A stretch of 64,000 bases of DNA from Edaphobacter acidisoli. Lineage in GTDB: Bacteria; Acidobacteriota; Terriglobia; Terriglobales; Acidobacteriaceae. The notes beneath the pieces are model-generated. The model worked only from the letters and a program-made list of their open reading frames with translations, did no database searches and was not told the origin of the DNA. Below, one piece after another: positions 9,118 to 16,533 of this stretch (position 1 is its first letter; each line of letters begins with the position of its first letter). The translations under genes were made by a program, and so were the position numbers. The stretch lies in the NCBI RefSeq assembly GCF_014642855.1, contig NZ_BMJB01000001.1:2914001-2978000 (forward strand), in the 5' to 3' direction.

Positions 9118-10038
9118 TTATTTACAGGTGACGCCAACTTGAACGCCCATCGGGGTCCTCAGCCCCCAGGCCATGCGCGGCGTGTTGTGCGCCATGCCGA
9201 TGCGGCCATCGGGTCCGAGGAGGATGATTCCGCCGTGGCCTCCGAGGCGGTCGAAGAGGTAGCCAATCGCAGCGTGCGCCGCTTCGTCCGGACTTGCCCC
9301 GGCAGCGACGCGGTCTACGGCCCACTTGCCCAGCACCAGCTTCATGATGGGCTCGCCCCAGCCGGTGAGCGAGACGGCGGCGGAGTGGTTGTCGGCGTAG
9401 CAGCCACAGCCGATAAGAGAGGAGTCGCCGACGCGGCCGGGAGCTTTGTTCAAGGTGCCGCCGGTGCTGGTTCCTGCGGCAAGATTGCCGTGCGCGTCCA
9501 TCGCGACTGCGCCTACGGTGTCATGCGAAGTGGGCGGGCCTGAAAAGGTGGTATCACCGTGGCCTGCCAGCGCGGCAGCCTGGGCCTTCAGCAGGCGCTC
9601 GCGTTCGCGTGGAACGACCAGCTCGGAGTTGTCACAGAGCGCCATTCCCTGCTCTTTGGCGAACTGCTCCGCTCCTTGCGCGACGAAGTAGACGTGCGGG
9701 CTGCGATCGAGCACAAGCCGGGCCGCACGAATCGGGTTGCGCAGCCGCTCGACGCAGGCCACACCGCCGGTGCGCAGGTTTTCTCCATTCATCAGCAGGG
9801 CGTCCATCTGGACGCGGCCGTCGCTGGTCAGAAAGGAGCCACGTCCGGCGTCGAAGGTCTCGTCGTCTTCCATGACGGCGACGGCGGCTTCCACGGCATC
9901 CACCGCACTCGCGCCTTGTTCAAGCAGGCGATAGCCGGCGGCGAGCGCGTTGCGAATGCCTGCCTCGTTCGCGGCAACGGCATCGTCGGGCATAGCCCAG
10001 GCGCCGCCATGAATCAGAAGAGTAGGAGTCCTCTGCAT
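9118..10038 (-). CDS. Isoaspartyl peptidase / plant-type L-asparaginase (Ntn hydrolase)
   Basis: A 306-residue threonine-type N-terminal nucleophile hydrolase that cleaves isoaspartyl dipeptides and asparagine after self-cleavage into alpha and beta chains. The N-terminal LLIHGGAWAM block is diagnostic. The expected autocleavage site is before Thr174 in SHDTVGAVAMDAHGN. The substrate-binding segment TSTGGTLNKAPGRVGDSSLIG follows. The ATG at 10038 (MQRTPTLL) is right because the family begins with this strand; the same frame stays open far upstream but there only mirrors the next gene. It lies 11 bases after the phosphatidyltransferase stop, so the two are probably co-transcribed, although their roles are not obviously linked. 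Confidence 0.94.
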   Translation of the reverse strand: MQRTPTLLIHGGAWAMPDDAVAANEAGIRNALAAGYRLLEQGASAVDAVEAAVAVMEDDETFDAGRGSFLTSDGRVQMDALLMNGENLRTGGVACVERLRNPIRAARLVLDRSPHVYFVAQGAEQFAKEQGMALCDNSELVVPRERERLLKAQAAALAGHGDTTFSGPPTSHDTVGAVAMDAHGNLAAGTSTGGTLNKAPGRVGDSSLIGCGCYADNHSAAVSLTGWGEPIMKLVLGKWAVDRVAAGASPDEAAHAAIGYLFDRLGGHGGIILLGPDGRIGMAHNTPRMAWGLRTPMGVQVGVTCK

Positions 10039-10049
10039 CGCAACCGAGT

Positions 10050-10700
10050 CTACCGGACGGAGCTGGATTGCTGCAGCTCGGCCAGCCTGCGGCGCTCGGT
10101 TTCGAGGTAGGTGTAGCGGATGCGGTGAATGACGGTCAGGGTGGAGAAGACAGCCAGTACCCACAGCGCTGGTCCCATCACGCCCCAGCGATTGCACAGC
10201 GCGCCGAGAATGACGCAGACGATGCGCTCGGGCCGCTCCATGAAGCCGACCTTGCAGGTGCCGATCAACGCCTCGGCGCGGGCGCGGGTATAGCTGACCA
10301 TCACGCAGGCCGTCATCACGAAGGCCACGAGGCCGACATAGAAGAGGCGATTGCCGCGCGCGTAGAAGATCATCAGGCCGAAGAAGATGGCCACGTCGGA
10401 GTAGCGGTCCATCACCGAGTCGAAGAACGCGCCGAAGACCGAGACCTGGTTGGTCTGACGGGCCACGCGGCCGTCGACCATGTCGAAGATGCCGGCGCCG
10501 ATGATAATCAGTCCGGCGTAAAGGAACATGCGGTTGGCGTTCGAGACGCGGGCAAAGCCGAAGAAGCAGGCCGCTACGATGTTGATAATCAGGCCGATGA
10601 AGGTCAGCGCGTTCGGCGAGATGCGGGTCAGCGCAAGGCCATTGACGATCTTCTGCAACAGCCACCCACTGCCCTTACCGAATGCTCTTGTCCAGGTCAC
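10050..10700 (-). CDS. CDP-alcohol phosphatidyltransferase family membrane protein
   Basis: An integral inner-membrane enzyme of phospholipid synthesis that transfers a phosphatidyl group from a CDP-lipid to an alcohol. The catalytic signature D-x2-D-G-x2-A-R-x8-G-x3-D-x3-D is complete: Asp77, Asp80, Gly81, Ala84, Arg85, Gly94, Asp98 and Asp102 when counted from the TTG at 10706. Several hydrophobic helices surround it. The acceptor (glycerol phosphate, inositol phosphate or other) cannot be read from the sequence; PgsA and PIP-synthase-like are both possible. The start is placed at GTG 10700 because GAGGG sits six bases upstream; a TTG at 10706 would leave no spacer. The downstream asparaginase gene follows after 11 bases. 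Confidence 0.9.
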   Translation of the reverse strand: MTWTRAFGKGSGWLLQKIVNGLALTRISPNALTFIGLIINIVAACFFGFARVSNANRMFLYAGLIIIGAGIFDMVDGRVARQTNQVSVFGAFFDSVMDRYSDVAIFFGLMIFYARGNRLFYVGLVAFVMTACVMVSYTRARAEALIGTCKVGFMERPERIVCVILGALCNRWGVMGPALWVLAVFSTLTVIHRIRYTYLETERRRLAELQQSSSVR

Positions 10701-10783
10701 AACCAACCCTCAGGGACCCGGTGGTCCCCACTTCTGTTTCTCGTCTCTGTGTCGAAGAACTGCTGCAATTGCTCTGGAGAATC

Positions 10784-11257
10784 CTACTCCGGAGAATCGT
10801 GAATCGTCACGAGCTTTAGGACCTCGAGCTCGCGCTTCCCATTCGGCGTCACCACGGTGGCGGTGTCGCCAATCTTTTTGCCGAGCAGGGCGCGGCCGAT
10901 GGGTGAAGTGGTCGAGATCAATCCCTTGGCCACGTCGGACTCTTCGCTGGTGACGAGCTGGTACTTCAGCTCCTCGTCCTTGCTCGTGTCGTATACGGTG
11001 ACGGTTGAGCCGAAGCCGACTTTGTCGGCCGGGATGTTGACCAGGTTCACCATGGCGAGCTCGCCCATGCGCCTTTTTAGCTGACCAAGGCGGGCGTTGA
11101 CGAACTCCTGCCGCTGCTTGGCCATGTGGTACTCGGCGTTCTCGCTGAGGTCGCCCAGGGCGACGGCTTTTTTGATTTCGGCGGGAAGTTCGGTCGTCAG
11201 CTCGTATTCGAGCAGCTTGATCTCTTCCTGCAGCCGTTTCATGACTTGTTCGGGCAT
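10784..11257 (-). CDS. greA: Transcription elongation factor GreA
   Basis: Binds the RNA polymerase secondary channel and stimulates cleavage of backtracked RNA, rescuing stalled complexes. The 157 residues match the family. The N-terminal coiled coil starts MPEQVMKRLQEEIKLLEYEL. The acidic tip residues are in GDLSENAEYHMAKQRQ. The C-terminal FKBP-like domain contains SPIGRALLGKKIGDTATV and ends near TPNGKRELEVLKL. The ATG at 11257 is chosen because it fits the family N-terminus and has GGAAGG four bases upstream; the upstream ATG at 11299 adds an unrelated extension. It is 83 bases from the phosphatidyltransferase and probably heads that minus-strand unit. Confidence 0.97.
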   Translation of the reverse strand: MPEQVMKRLQEEIKLLEYELTTELPAEIKKAVALGDLSENAEYHMAKQRQEFVNARLGQLKRRMGELAMVNLVNIPADKVGFGSTVTVYDTSKDEELKYQLVTSEESDVAKGLISTTSPIGRALLGKKIGDTATVVTPNGKRELEVLKLVTIHDSPE

Positions 11258-11498
11258 GGAACCTTCCAGGACCTCCGCGGCCAGTGCGCAGACGGCCATC
11301 CGAGGTGCGTTGGGGTGAAAACACTATTATACGATGCGGGTGGTCCGGAGACTGCGTGGAGCCTGCTCGTTGCTTGATAAATCAATGGTTTTCAGCAGCC
11401 TGGGTGGTGCCCTGTGGGGTACTGGGGAGACCCCCGGCGACACCGTAGAATAGACACCGAAGAAAGCGCCGGACGATCCTGGCGGAGGTGTGTCCCCC

Positions 11499-12482
11499 TT
11501 GAAGTTTTTCCTGACATTGCTGCTTCTCGGTCTCCTTCTTCTGGGCGCGGTCGCCTTTGTCCTTCGGACGCCCTACGGGCCCTCGCAGGAGACCTTCGTC
11601 GAGATCGCCCCGCACACTGGCACGCCCGCCATCGCCGCCCAGCTTGAGCATGCTGGAGTTATCCGTAGCCGCTATGGCTTCGAGCTGCTTCGTGTTCTGC
11701 TGCGCGGCCGGCTTCAGGCTGGCGAGTACCGCTTCGACCACCCGGTGCCAATGGCCGAGGTCTACGAGCGCATCGCCCGTGGCGATATCTATACCAAAGC
11801 ACTTACCATCCCAGAGGGTTACAACATCTTCGATATCGCGCAGGCGGTTCAGGACCAGGGCTTCGGCACACGCGAGGCTTTTCTGGCAGCCGAACGCGAG
11901 CATACCGAGCTGATTGCTGCGTGGGCGCCGAAGGACGGGCCGCAACCCGTTTCGCTCGAAGGTTATCTCTTCCCCGACACCTACTACTTCCCGCGTAAGG
12001 CGACGCCGCTCCAGATTCTTACGGCGATGGTGCGGCGCTTCAGGCAGGTCTCAACGCAGCTTGGCATGACCGGGGATGTCAACCGGACTGTGATTTTGGC
12101 CTCATTGGTTGAAAAGGAGGTCAGCCAGCCGAATGAGCGCCCGCTGGTGGCGGGAGTCTTCATGAACCGCCTGGCAAAGGGGATGCCGCTGGCCACCGAC
12201 CCGACGGTGATCTATGCAGCGTTGCTCAATAACCGCTGGCGCGGGACGATCTACGCCTCAGACCTGGCCTCGCCTTCGCCGTACAACACTTATAAGCACA
12301 CAGGGCTGCCGCCGGGACCGATCTGCAATCCGGGGATTGCTTCTCTGCGCGCGGCGATTGCTCCGGCGCAGACGGACTATCTCTACTTTGTCAGCGATGC
12401 TTCAGGCCACAGCCGTTTTTCGGCCACGCTGGCTGAACACGCGCAGCAGGTGCAGGCTTACCGCGAGGCCGTGAAGCATTAG
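11499..12482 (+). CDS. mltG: Endolytic murein transglycosylase MltG (YceG)
   Basis: Inner-membrane lytic transglycosylase thought to terminate nascent glycan strands. A single N-terminal membrane anchor (FFLTLLLLGLLLLGAVAFVL) is followed by a LysM-like region and the catalytic domain. The catalytic Glu is the first Glu of LASLVEKEVSQPNER (about residue 205). LPPGPICNPGIASLRAA and YLYFV near the C-terminus are also diagnostic. I place the start at TTG 11499, ten bases after a GGAGG at 11484-11488; the GTG at 11490 is only one base from that GGAGG. The stop codon overlaps the stop of the convergent toxin gene by three bases. Confidence 0.93.
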   Translation: MKFFLTLLLLGLLLLGAVAFVLRTPYGPSQETFVEIAPHTGTPAIAAQLEHAGVIRSRYGFELLRVLLRGRLQAGEYRFDHPVPMAEVYERIARGDIYTKALTIPEGYNIFDIAQAVQDQGFGTREAFLAAEREHTELIAAWAPKDGPQPVSLEGYLFPDTYYFPRKATPLQILTAMVRRFRQVSTQLGMTGDVNRTVILASLVEKEVSQPNERPLVAGVFMNRLAKGMPLATDPTVIYAALLNNRWRGTIYASDLASPSPYNTYKHTGLPPGPICNPGIASLRAAIAPAQTDYLYFVSDASGHSRFSATLAEHAQQVQAYREAVKH

Positions 12483-12793
12483 AGTTCAGCTTCGTCCTGC
12501 ATGGCTATTTCGTAGTTGCGTCCGCCATAGAAGATGCCGAGGATGGCAATCTGTTCCTGATCGACGCTGAAAGCGATGACAACGCGCTTGCGGAAGTTCG
12601 TGATGCGCAATCCGGAACGGATGTCGTCGCGTCTGGTTCCCCGCCGCGGCAGTGTTCGCAGGCTTTCACAATAGACAACGATAGCTTCGGTGTAGCGCGC
12701 TGCTGTATCAGAAGAAGAGACCTCTGCAATATAGCGATAGAGTTCGGCCAACTGCTTCTCCGCTTCGGGAGAAAAGACGACGGTCGCGGCCAT
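12479..12793 (-). CDS. RelE/ParE-family toxin of a type II toxin-antitoxin pair
   Basis: A 104-residue protein of the RelE/ParE fold. VVFSPEAEKQLAELYRYIAE at the start, IRSGLRITNFRKRVVIAFSV in the middle and ILGIFYGGRNYE at the end are typical of ParE-like toxins. It is paired with a ParD-like gene whose stop (TGA) overlaps this ATG by one base. ParE members usually poison DNA gyrase, RelE members cut mRNA; similarity and partner type favour ParE, but the target is inference. The 3' end overlaps the convergent mltG stop, so loss of the toxin 3' end would affect both genes. Confidence 0.9.
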   Translation of the reverse strand: MAATVVFSPEAEKQLAELYRYIAEVSSSDTAARYTEAIVVYCESLRTLPRRGTRRDDIRSGLRITNFRKRVVIAFSVDQEQIAILGIFYGGRNYEIAMQDEAEL

Positions 12794-13071
12794 CAGTGTT
12801 TTTTTGTTGCCTTTCTGTGCTCGGCTGCGAGTGTAGCGCGGACTTTTCTGACGGAGACGGCGTGGGAGGGATTCGCCTTCAGTGCATCATAGGCTGGGGC
12901 CACCTCGTGGCGCAGCCAGCTTTCTACGGCGCGATCGCGCGCGGCGAGCGCCCGTAGGCCGTCGCGGATTACTTCACTTTCGGTCGCGTATTCGCCCGCT
13001 TCGACCTTTGCCCGGACAAGGTTGGCCATCTCGATTGGCAGTGTGATGCTGAGCTGTTGTGTGGAACGCAT
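12793..13071 (-). CDS. ParD/CopG-type antitoxin (CC2985 family)
   Basis: A 92-residue ribbon-helix-helix antitoxin. The N-terminal strand and helices (QQLSITLPIEMANLVRAKV, then GEYATESEVIRDGLRALAAR) are the DNA-binding domain. The C-terminal half (LRHEVAPAYDALKANP) is the expected toxin-binding tail. It precedes the toxin and overlaps it by one base, the usual order for translational coupling. A perfect palindrome about 14 bases upstream of its ATG is a likely operator through which the complex represses its own promoter. Confidence 0.9.
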   Translation of the reverse strand: MRSTQQLSITLPIEMANLVRAKVEAGEYATESEVIRDGLRALAARDRAVESWLRHEVAPAYDALKANPSHAVSVRKVRATLAAEHRKATKKH

Positions 13072-13084
13072 GACGATCCTCGAA

Positions 13085-13099
13085 TAGGATTCAATCCTA
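13085..13099. promoter_or_regulatory. Candidate ParD autoregulatory operator
   Basis: TAGGATT-C-AATCCTA is a perfect inverted repeat with 7-base arms and a one-base centre, 14 bases upstream of the antitoxin ATG. A second weaker repeat (TCAGG/CCTGA, 13101-13116) lies next to it. Ribbon-helix-helix antitoxins bind such short palindromes; no binding is demonstrated here. Confidence 0.55.
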
Positions 13100-13145
13100 C
13101 TCAGGATGTTACCTGAATCTGGCTGAGCCGTCGAAGGAACTGCGC

Positions 13146-13418
13146 CTAGATCGAGTTGTCGATCAGGTCGCTGAGCGAGGCGGAAGCGGAGAATGGTGGT
13201 TCACCCTGCCAGCTTGGGATGTCGAAGGTATTCTCCGGGTGCGCATTGGCGAGCCTGCCCTGGGAGGTGTGCTGGCTGCGAAGCGTCTGCTGGATAATGC
13301 GGCGGCTCTCGAACAGGCTCGCGTGCGCGGCCAGCTCTTCGAAGATCAGAAAACCCTGGCCGCAGATGGGGCAGCGGATTTCGCCGGAGAGTTTGGGCTG
13401 GTGTGCGACGAGATGCAT
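13146..13418 (-). CDS. Small Cys-x2-Cys protein, zinc-finger-like, function unknown
   Basis: A 90-residue reading frame. Near its start is IRCPICGQGFLIFEELAAH (Cys16, Cys19, His32), like half of a zinc-binding finger, followed by an ESRRIIQQTLRS helix and a low-complexity C-terminus ending LSDLIDNSI. The second ligand pair expected of a C2H2 finger is not obvious. The start at 13418 is preferred because GCAGG lies eight bases upstream and because the longer frame to 13499 runs into a dispersed repeat. I do not recognise the family; the gene could be real but lineage-specific. Confidence 0.5.
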   Translation of the reverse strand: MHLVAHQPKLSGEIRCPICGQGFLIFEELAAHASLFESRRIIQQTLRSQHTSQGRLANAHPENTFDIPSWQGEPPFSASASLSDLIDNSI

Positions 13419-13459
13419 GGGGAGACCTGCTTTCCGCTGCGCTGAAATTCCGCTGTATT

Positions 13460-13657
13460 GGAAGCACGAAGGCGTGGCATCAATCCGAACCGATGGCACC
13501 GATGGAGAACAACCGCGATTTCAGGAAACGCGGATTTCAATGACAAGAGAACCAAGACCTGAGTGCCGTTTAGCTTTGGCTTGTTCCGTTCGGCCAATTG
13601 ATGAGCCGCATCTTGATCGGTGCCATCGGTCGGGAGCGTTGCTACGCCTTCGCTTCC
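13460..13657. repeat. Long imperfect inverted repeat, CCGAT family, copy 2 (in the 372-base gap before thrS)
   Basis: The arm 13460-13505 and the reverse complement of 13615-13657 share GGAAGC, then GAAGGCGT, then ACCGATGGCACCGAT. The loop of about 110 bases holds a smaller repeat (CGCGATTTC / GAAACGCGG region). The two arms also give similar short peptides in conceptual translation (MPSVRIDATPS and MPSVGSVATPS), which explains false N-terminal extensions on both flanking genes. The rest of the gap 13419-13790 shows no gene and no T-box-like structure. Confidence 0.75.
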
Positions 13658-13790
13658 ATACGAACAACTGAAGATATTTTCAGCGTCTGAGGCGGACAGC
13701 GAAATGGCCATCGCGGGGAGTGCCGCTACAACGTGCGGGGGATGCGGTTTGGTGCGACCGGGGCAAAGGAAATATGCTGGTAAGACCGAT

Positions 13791-15827
13791 ATGAGTGAGC
13801 AGATGATCAAGATTCAGCTTCCCGATGGCTCCGTGCGCGAGGTGCCGCGCGGCACAACAGCATTCGATGTGGCAACGAGCATCTCACCGCGGCTGGCAGC
13901 GGCGGTTGTGGTGGCGAGGATTCGCCCGCTTCGGGCAACGGCCAACACCGAACAGGCAGCGGCTGAGGAGCAGGCATCGGAGGCCTCGATGTACAGTGCC
14001 TCGTCGAACGGCGAACGTCTGGTCGATTTGGCCGCTCCGTTGAATGAGGACGTTGCACTGGAGCTGCTCAAAGAGTCTGACGAAGCCGCGCTGCGCGTAG
14101 TGCGCCACTCTGCCGCGCACGTCATGGCGACGGCTATCCTTGAGCTGTTTCCGGAGACGAAACTGGGTCACGGTCCTGCGACGGATTCAGGCTTCTTCTA
14201 CGATGTCTACCGCGAGACTCCGTTCAGCGAAGCCGACCTGGCCGAGATCGAGAAGCGCATGGCCGACGTGGTTGCGCGTGATGAGAAGTTCACGCGCGAA
14301 GAAGAGCCGCGCGAGAAGGGCCTTGCTGAGTACGAGAAGAATGGCGACTTCATGAAGGTCCACTTCATCGAGCGATTCACCAAGCCGGGCGAAGAGATAT
14401 CGCTGTATAAGAACGGCAACTTCACTGACTTTTGCCGCGGTCCGCACGTGCCTTCAACCGGGCGCGTGAAGGCGTTCAAGGTGACGAGCGTCGCGGGCGC
14501 GTACTGGCTCGGCAACGAGAAGAACCAGCAGCTGCAGCGCGTCTACGGCACGGCGTTCTTCAACACCAAAGACATGGACGCGCACTTCAAGCGGCTTGAA
14601 GAGATCAAGGCGCGCGACCACCGCGTGCTGGGCAAGCAGCTTGATCTGTTCTCGATTCAAGAGGTCGCCGGCGCAGGCCTCATCTTCTGGCACCCGAAGG
14701 GCGGGTTGATTCGCAAGACGATGGAAGACTGGATGCGCGAGGAGTGCATCCGGCGCGGCTATCAGATGGTCTTCACGCCGCACATTATGCGCCGCGAGTT
14801 GTGGAAGATCTCTGGCCACGACGGCTACTACGCCGAGAACATGTATCCTCCGATGGAGCTGGACGACGCCGAGTACCGGCTGAAGCCGATGAACTGCCCC
14901 GGCCACATCCTTATCTACAAGAATTCGCCGAAGAGCTACCGCGACCTGCCGCAGCGCTACGCGGAGCTGGGCAATGTTTATCGCTACGAGCGCTCGGGCA
15001 CGATGCATGGTTTGTTGCGCGTGCGCGGCTTTACCCAGGACGATGCACACATCTTCTGCACGCCTGAGCAGATTGAGAGCGAGATCGCAGCGTGCGTCGA
15101 GTTTGCCGAGAGTGTGCTGCACTCTTTCGGGTTTAACGAGTTCAAGGTCGAGCTTTCGACGTGGGACCCGAAGGACCGCAAAAGCTACGTCGGCTCGGCC
15201 GAGCACTGGGAGGGCGCGGCCGCGTCGCTCAAAAAAGTGCTCAGCGCGAAGGGGATTGCATTCCGGGAGATTCCCGGCGAGGCTGCCTTTTACGGGCCCA
15301 AGATCGACATCAAGCTGGTGGACGTGCTCGGGCGCCTGTGGCAGCTCTCGACGGTGCAGTTCGACTTCAACCTGCCGCAGCGCTTTGAGCTCGAATACAC
15401 CGGCGAGGACGGCGAGAAGCATCGCCCCGTGATGGTGCATCGCGCGTTGTTCGGCTCAGTCGAACGCTTCTTTGGTGTGCTGATTGAGCACTACGCCGGA
15501 GCCTTTCCCATGTGGCTAGCGCCGATGCAGATCGGCATCGTGCCCATCAGCGAAAAGCATCTGGACTACGCAAATGCTGTGAAGGCGAAGCTCGAAGCTG
15601 CGGGGTTGCGCGTGGAGCTCGACGCCCGCAACGAAAAGATGAACGCAAAGATCCGCGAGTTCACACTGCAGAAGGTGCCGTTCGTGCTGGTGATGGGCGA
15701 CAAGGAGGCCGCGAGCGAAGCGGTCAGCGTCCGCACACGCGGCAAGGGCGACGAAGGGAGCACGCCGCTGGCATCTTTTATCGAGCGTGCAACAACATTG
15801 GTGAACGACCGCAAGCCCACCCTCTAG
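13791..15827 (+). CDS. thrS: Threonyl-tRNA synthetase
   Basis: Class II synthetase charging tRNA-Thr; 678 residues from the ATG at 13791. Order: TGS domain (KIQLPDGSVREVPRGTTAFD), editing domain with His106-x3-His110 (RHSAAHVMA), catalytic core with MNCPGHILIYK (zinc Cys369), YRYERSGTMHGLLRVRGFTQ (motif 2) and RPVMVHRALFGSVERFFGVL (motif 3). The anticodon-binding domain ends the protein. The TGS domain carries about 30 extra residues (about 45-75, rich in Ala, Glu and Ser) compared with the E. coli enzyme. The longer frame upstream of 13791 is repeat sequence and is rejected. A clear terminator follows. Confidence 0.97.
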   Translation: MSEQMIKIQLPDGSVREVPRGTTAFDVATSISPRLAAAVVVARIRPLRATANTEQAAAEEQASEASMYSASSNGERLVDLAAPLNEDVALELLKESDEAALRVVRHSAAHVMATAILELFPETKLGHGPATDSGFFYDVYRETPFSEADLAEIEKRMADVVARDEKFTREEEPREKGLAEYEKNGDFMKVHFIERFTKPGEEISLYKNGNFTDFCRGPHVPSTGRVKAFKVTSVAGAYWLGNEKNQQLQRVYGTAFFNTKDMDAHFKRLEEIKARDHRVLGKQLDLFSIQEVAGAGLIFWHPKGGLIRKTMEDWMREECIRRGYQMVFTPHIMRRELWKISGHDGYYAENMYPPMELDDAEYRLKPMNCPGHILIYKNSPKSYRDLPQRYAELGNVYRYERSGTMHGLLRVRGFTQDDAHIFCTPEQIESEIAACVEFAESVLHSFGFNEFKVELSTWDPKDRKSYVGSAEHWEGAAASLKKVLSAKGIAFREIPGEAAFYGPKIDIKLVDVLGRLWQLSTVQFDFNLPQRFELEYTGEDGEKHRPVMVHRALFGSVERFFGVLIEHYAGAFPMWLAPMQIGIVPISEKHLDYANAVKAKLEAAGLRVELDARNEKMNAKIREFTLQKVPFVLVMGDKEAASEAVSVRTRGKGDEGSTPLASFIERATTLVNDRKPTL

Positions 15828-15849
15828 TTTTTTGTCACGATAACAATTT

Positions 15850-15880
15850 AGCCCCCGAGCAGACCGCGCCGGGGGCTTTC
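15850..15880 (+). terminator. Rho-independent terminator of thrS
   Basis: AGCCCCCG pairs with CGGGGGCT across a 12-base loop, followed by TTTC, 22 bases after the thrS stop. Confidence 0.75.
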
Positions 15881-15916
15881 AACTTAACTCTTTCGCAGTT
15901 ATCGAAGAGCGTTTGT

Positions 15917-16501
15917 TTAGCGTCGACGAAATGCGTTACGAATGGCCTGCGAGCGATCGGTGGTTGAGGGCTGTGCAGATGGCTCTTCGCCCTCTGGATA
16001 GAGCACCACAAAGCGGCGTGGTCCGTCGTTCGTAGAGGCTGTTGCCAGCCCCGAAGGCTTCAGCGCAAGATGCAGCAATCTGCGTTCGCGCGAGTTCATC
16101 GGAGGAAAGGCGTGCGGGCGTCCAGTCGTGCGGACTTTATCAATCGCGACCTCAGCCATCATCTCGAGCTCTCTCTGGCGAAGCACCTTGAAGTTCTCGG
16201 CGTCGAAGCTGATGCGGTCGTGCTCTTCATGCTCAAAGCGGAGGATTTTGGCAGCGATGTGTTCGATGGCGTGAAGGAGCTCACCGTTACGTGCCAGCAG
16301 GAGGGGAGTATCAGGGCCAGAGAGTTCGACTGAGATCTCTGGCGCAGGGCCAGATGAAACCTTCCCAGCGGATTCGCCGGGGTTGGGTTGCACTTGGCCG
16401 TTGCAGGCAAGGATTTTTGACTTGAGTCTCAGGCCACCGGTAGTGGTAAGCGTTTCGAGAAAGTCTGCAATCTTCTTTTCTGCTAAGCCCGGAGTAGTCA
16501 T
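15917..16501 (-). CDS. khpB: KH-R3H RNA-binding protein KhpB (Jag / SpoIIIJ-associated)
   Basis: A 194-residue protein with a Jag-like N-terminal segment (GLAEKKIADFLETLTTTGG), a KH-like part (GPDTPLLLARNGELLHAIEHIAAKIL) and an R3H end (PHAFPPMNSRERRLLHLAL). Such proteins bind RNA and affect cell division and envelope growth; they almost always sit next to yidC. The ATG at 16501 has AGGAAAG four bases upstream and avoids overlap with yidC; a longer frame to 16537 would overlap it. The C-terminus ends in a basic AIRNAFRRR tail. Confidence 0.88.
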   Translation of the reverse strand: MTTPGLAEKKIADFLETLTTTGGLRLKSKILACNGQVQPNPGESAGKVSSGPAPEISVELSGPDTPLLLARNGELLHAIEHIAAKILRFEHEEHDRISFDAENFKVLRQRELEMMAEVAIDKVRTTGRPHAFPPMNSRERRLLHLALKPSGLATASTNDGPRRFVVLYPEGEEPSAQPSTTDRSQAIRNAFRRR

Positions 16502-16533
16502 GTTACTTTCCTGCCGGGAGGTCACTGCGGTTG

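Noticed and set aside
10039..10665. Long N-terminal extension of the asparaginase frame
   Set aside because: The asparaginase frame stays open for 209 extra codons, but this part lies over the phosphatidyltransferase gene in another frame and is low-complexity Arg-rich translation. The family begins at the HGGAW strand, so the start at 10038 is used.
13419..13790. T-box leader upstream of thrS
   Set aside because: No specifier loop or T-box consensus; the gap is filled by an inverted repeat of a dispersed family.
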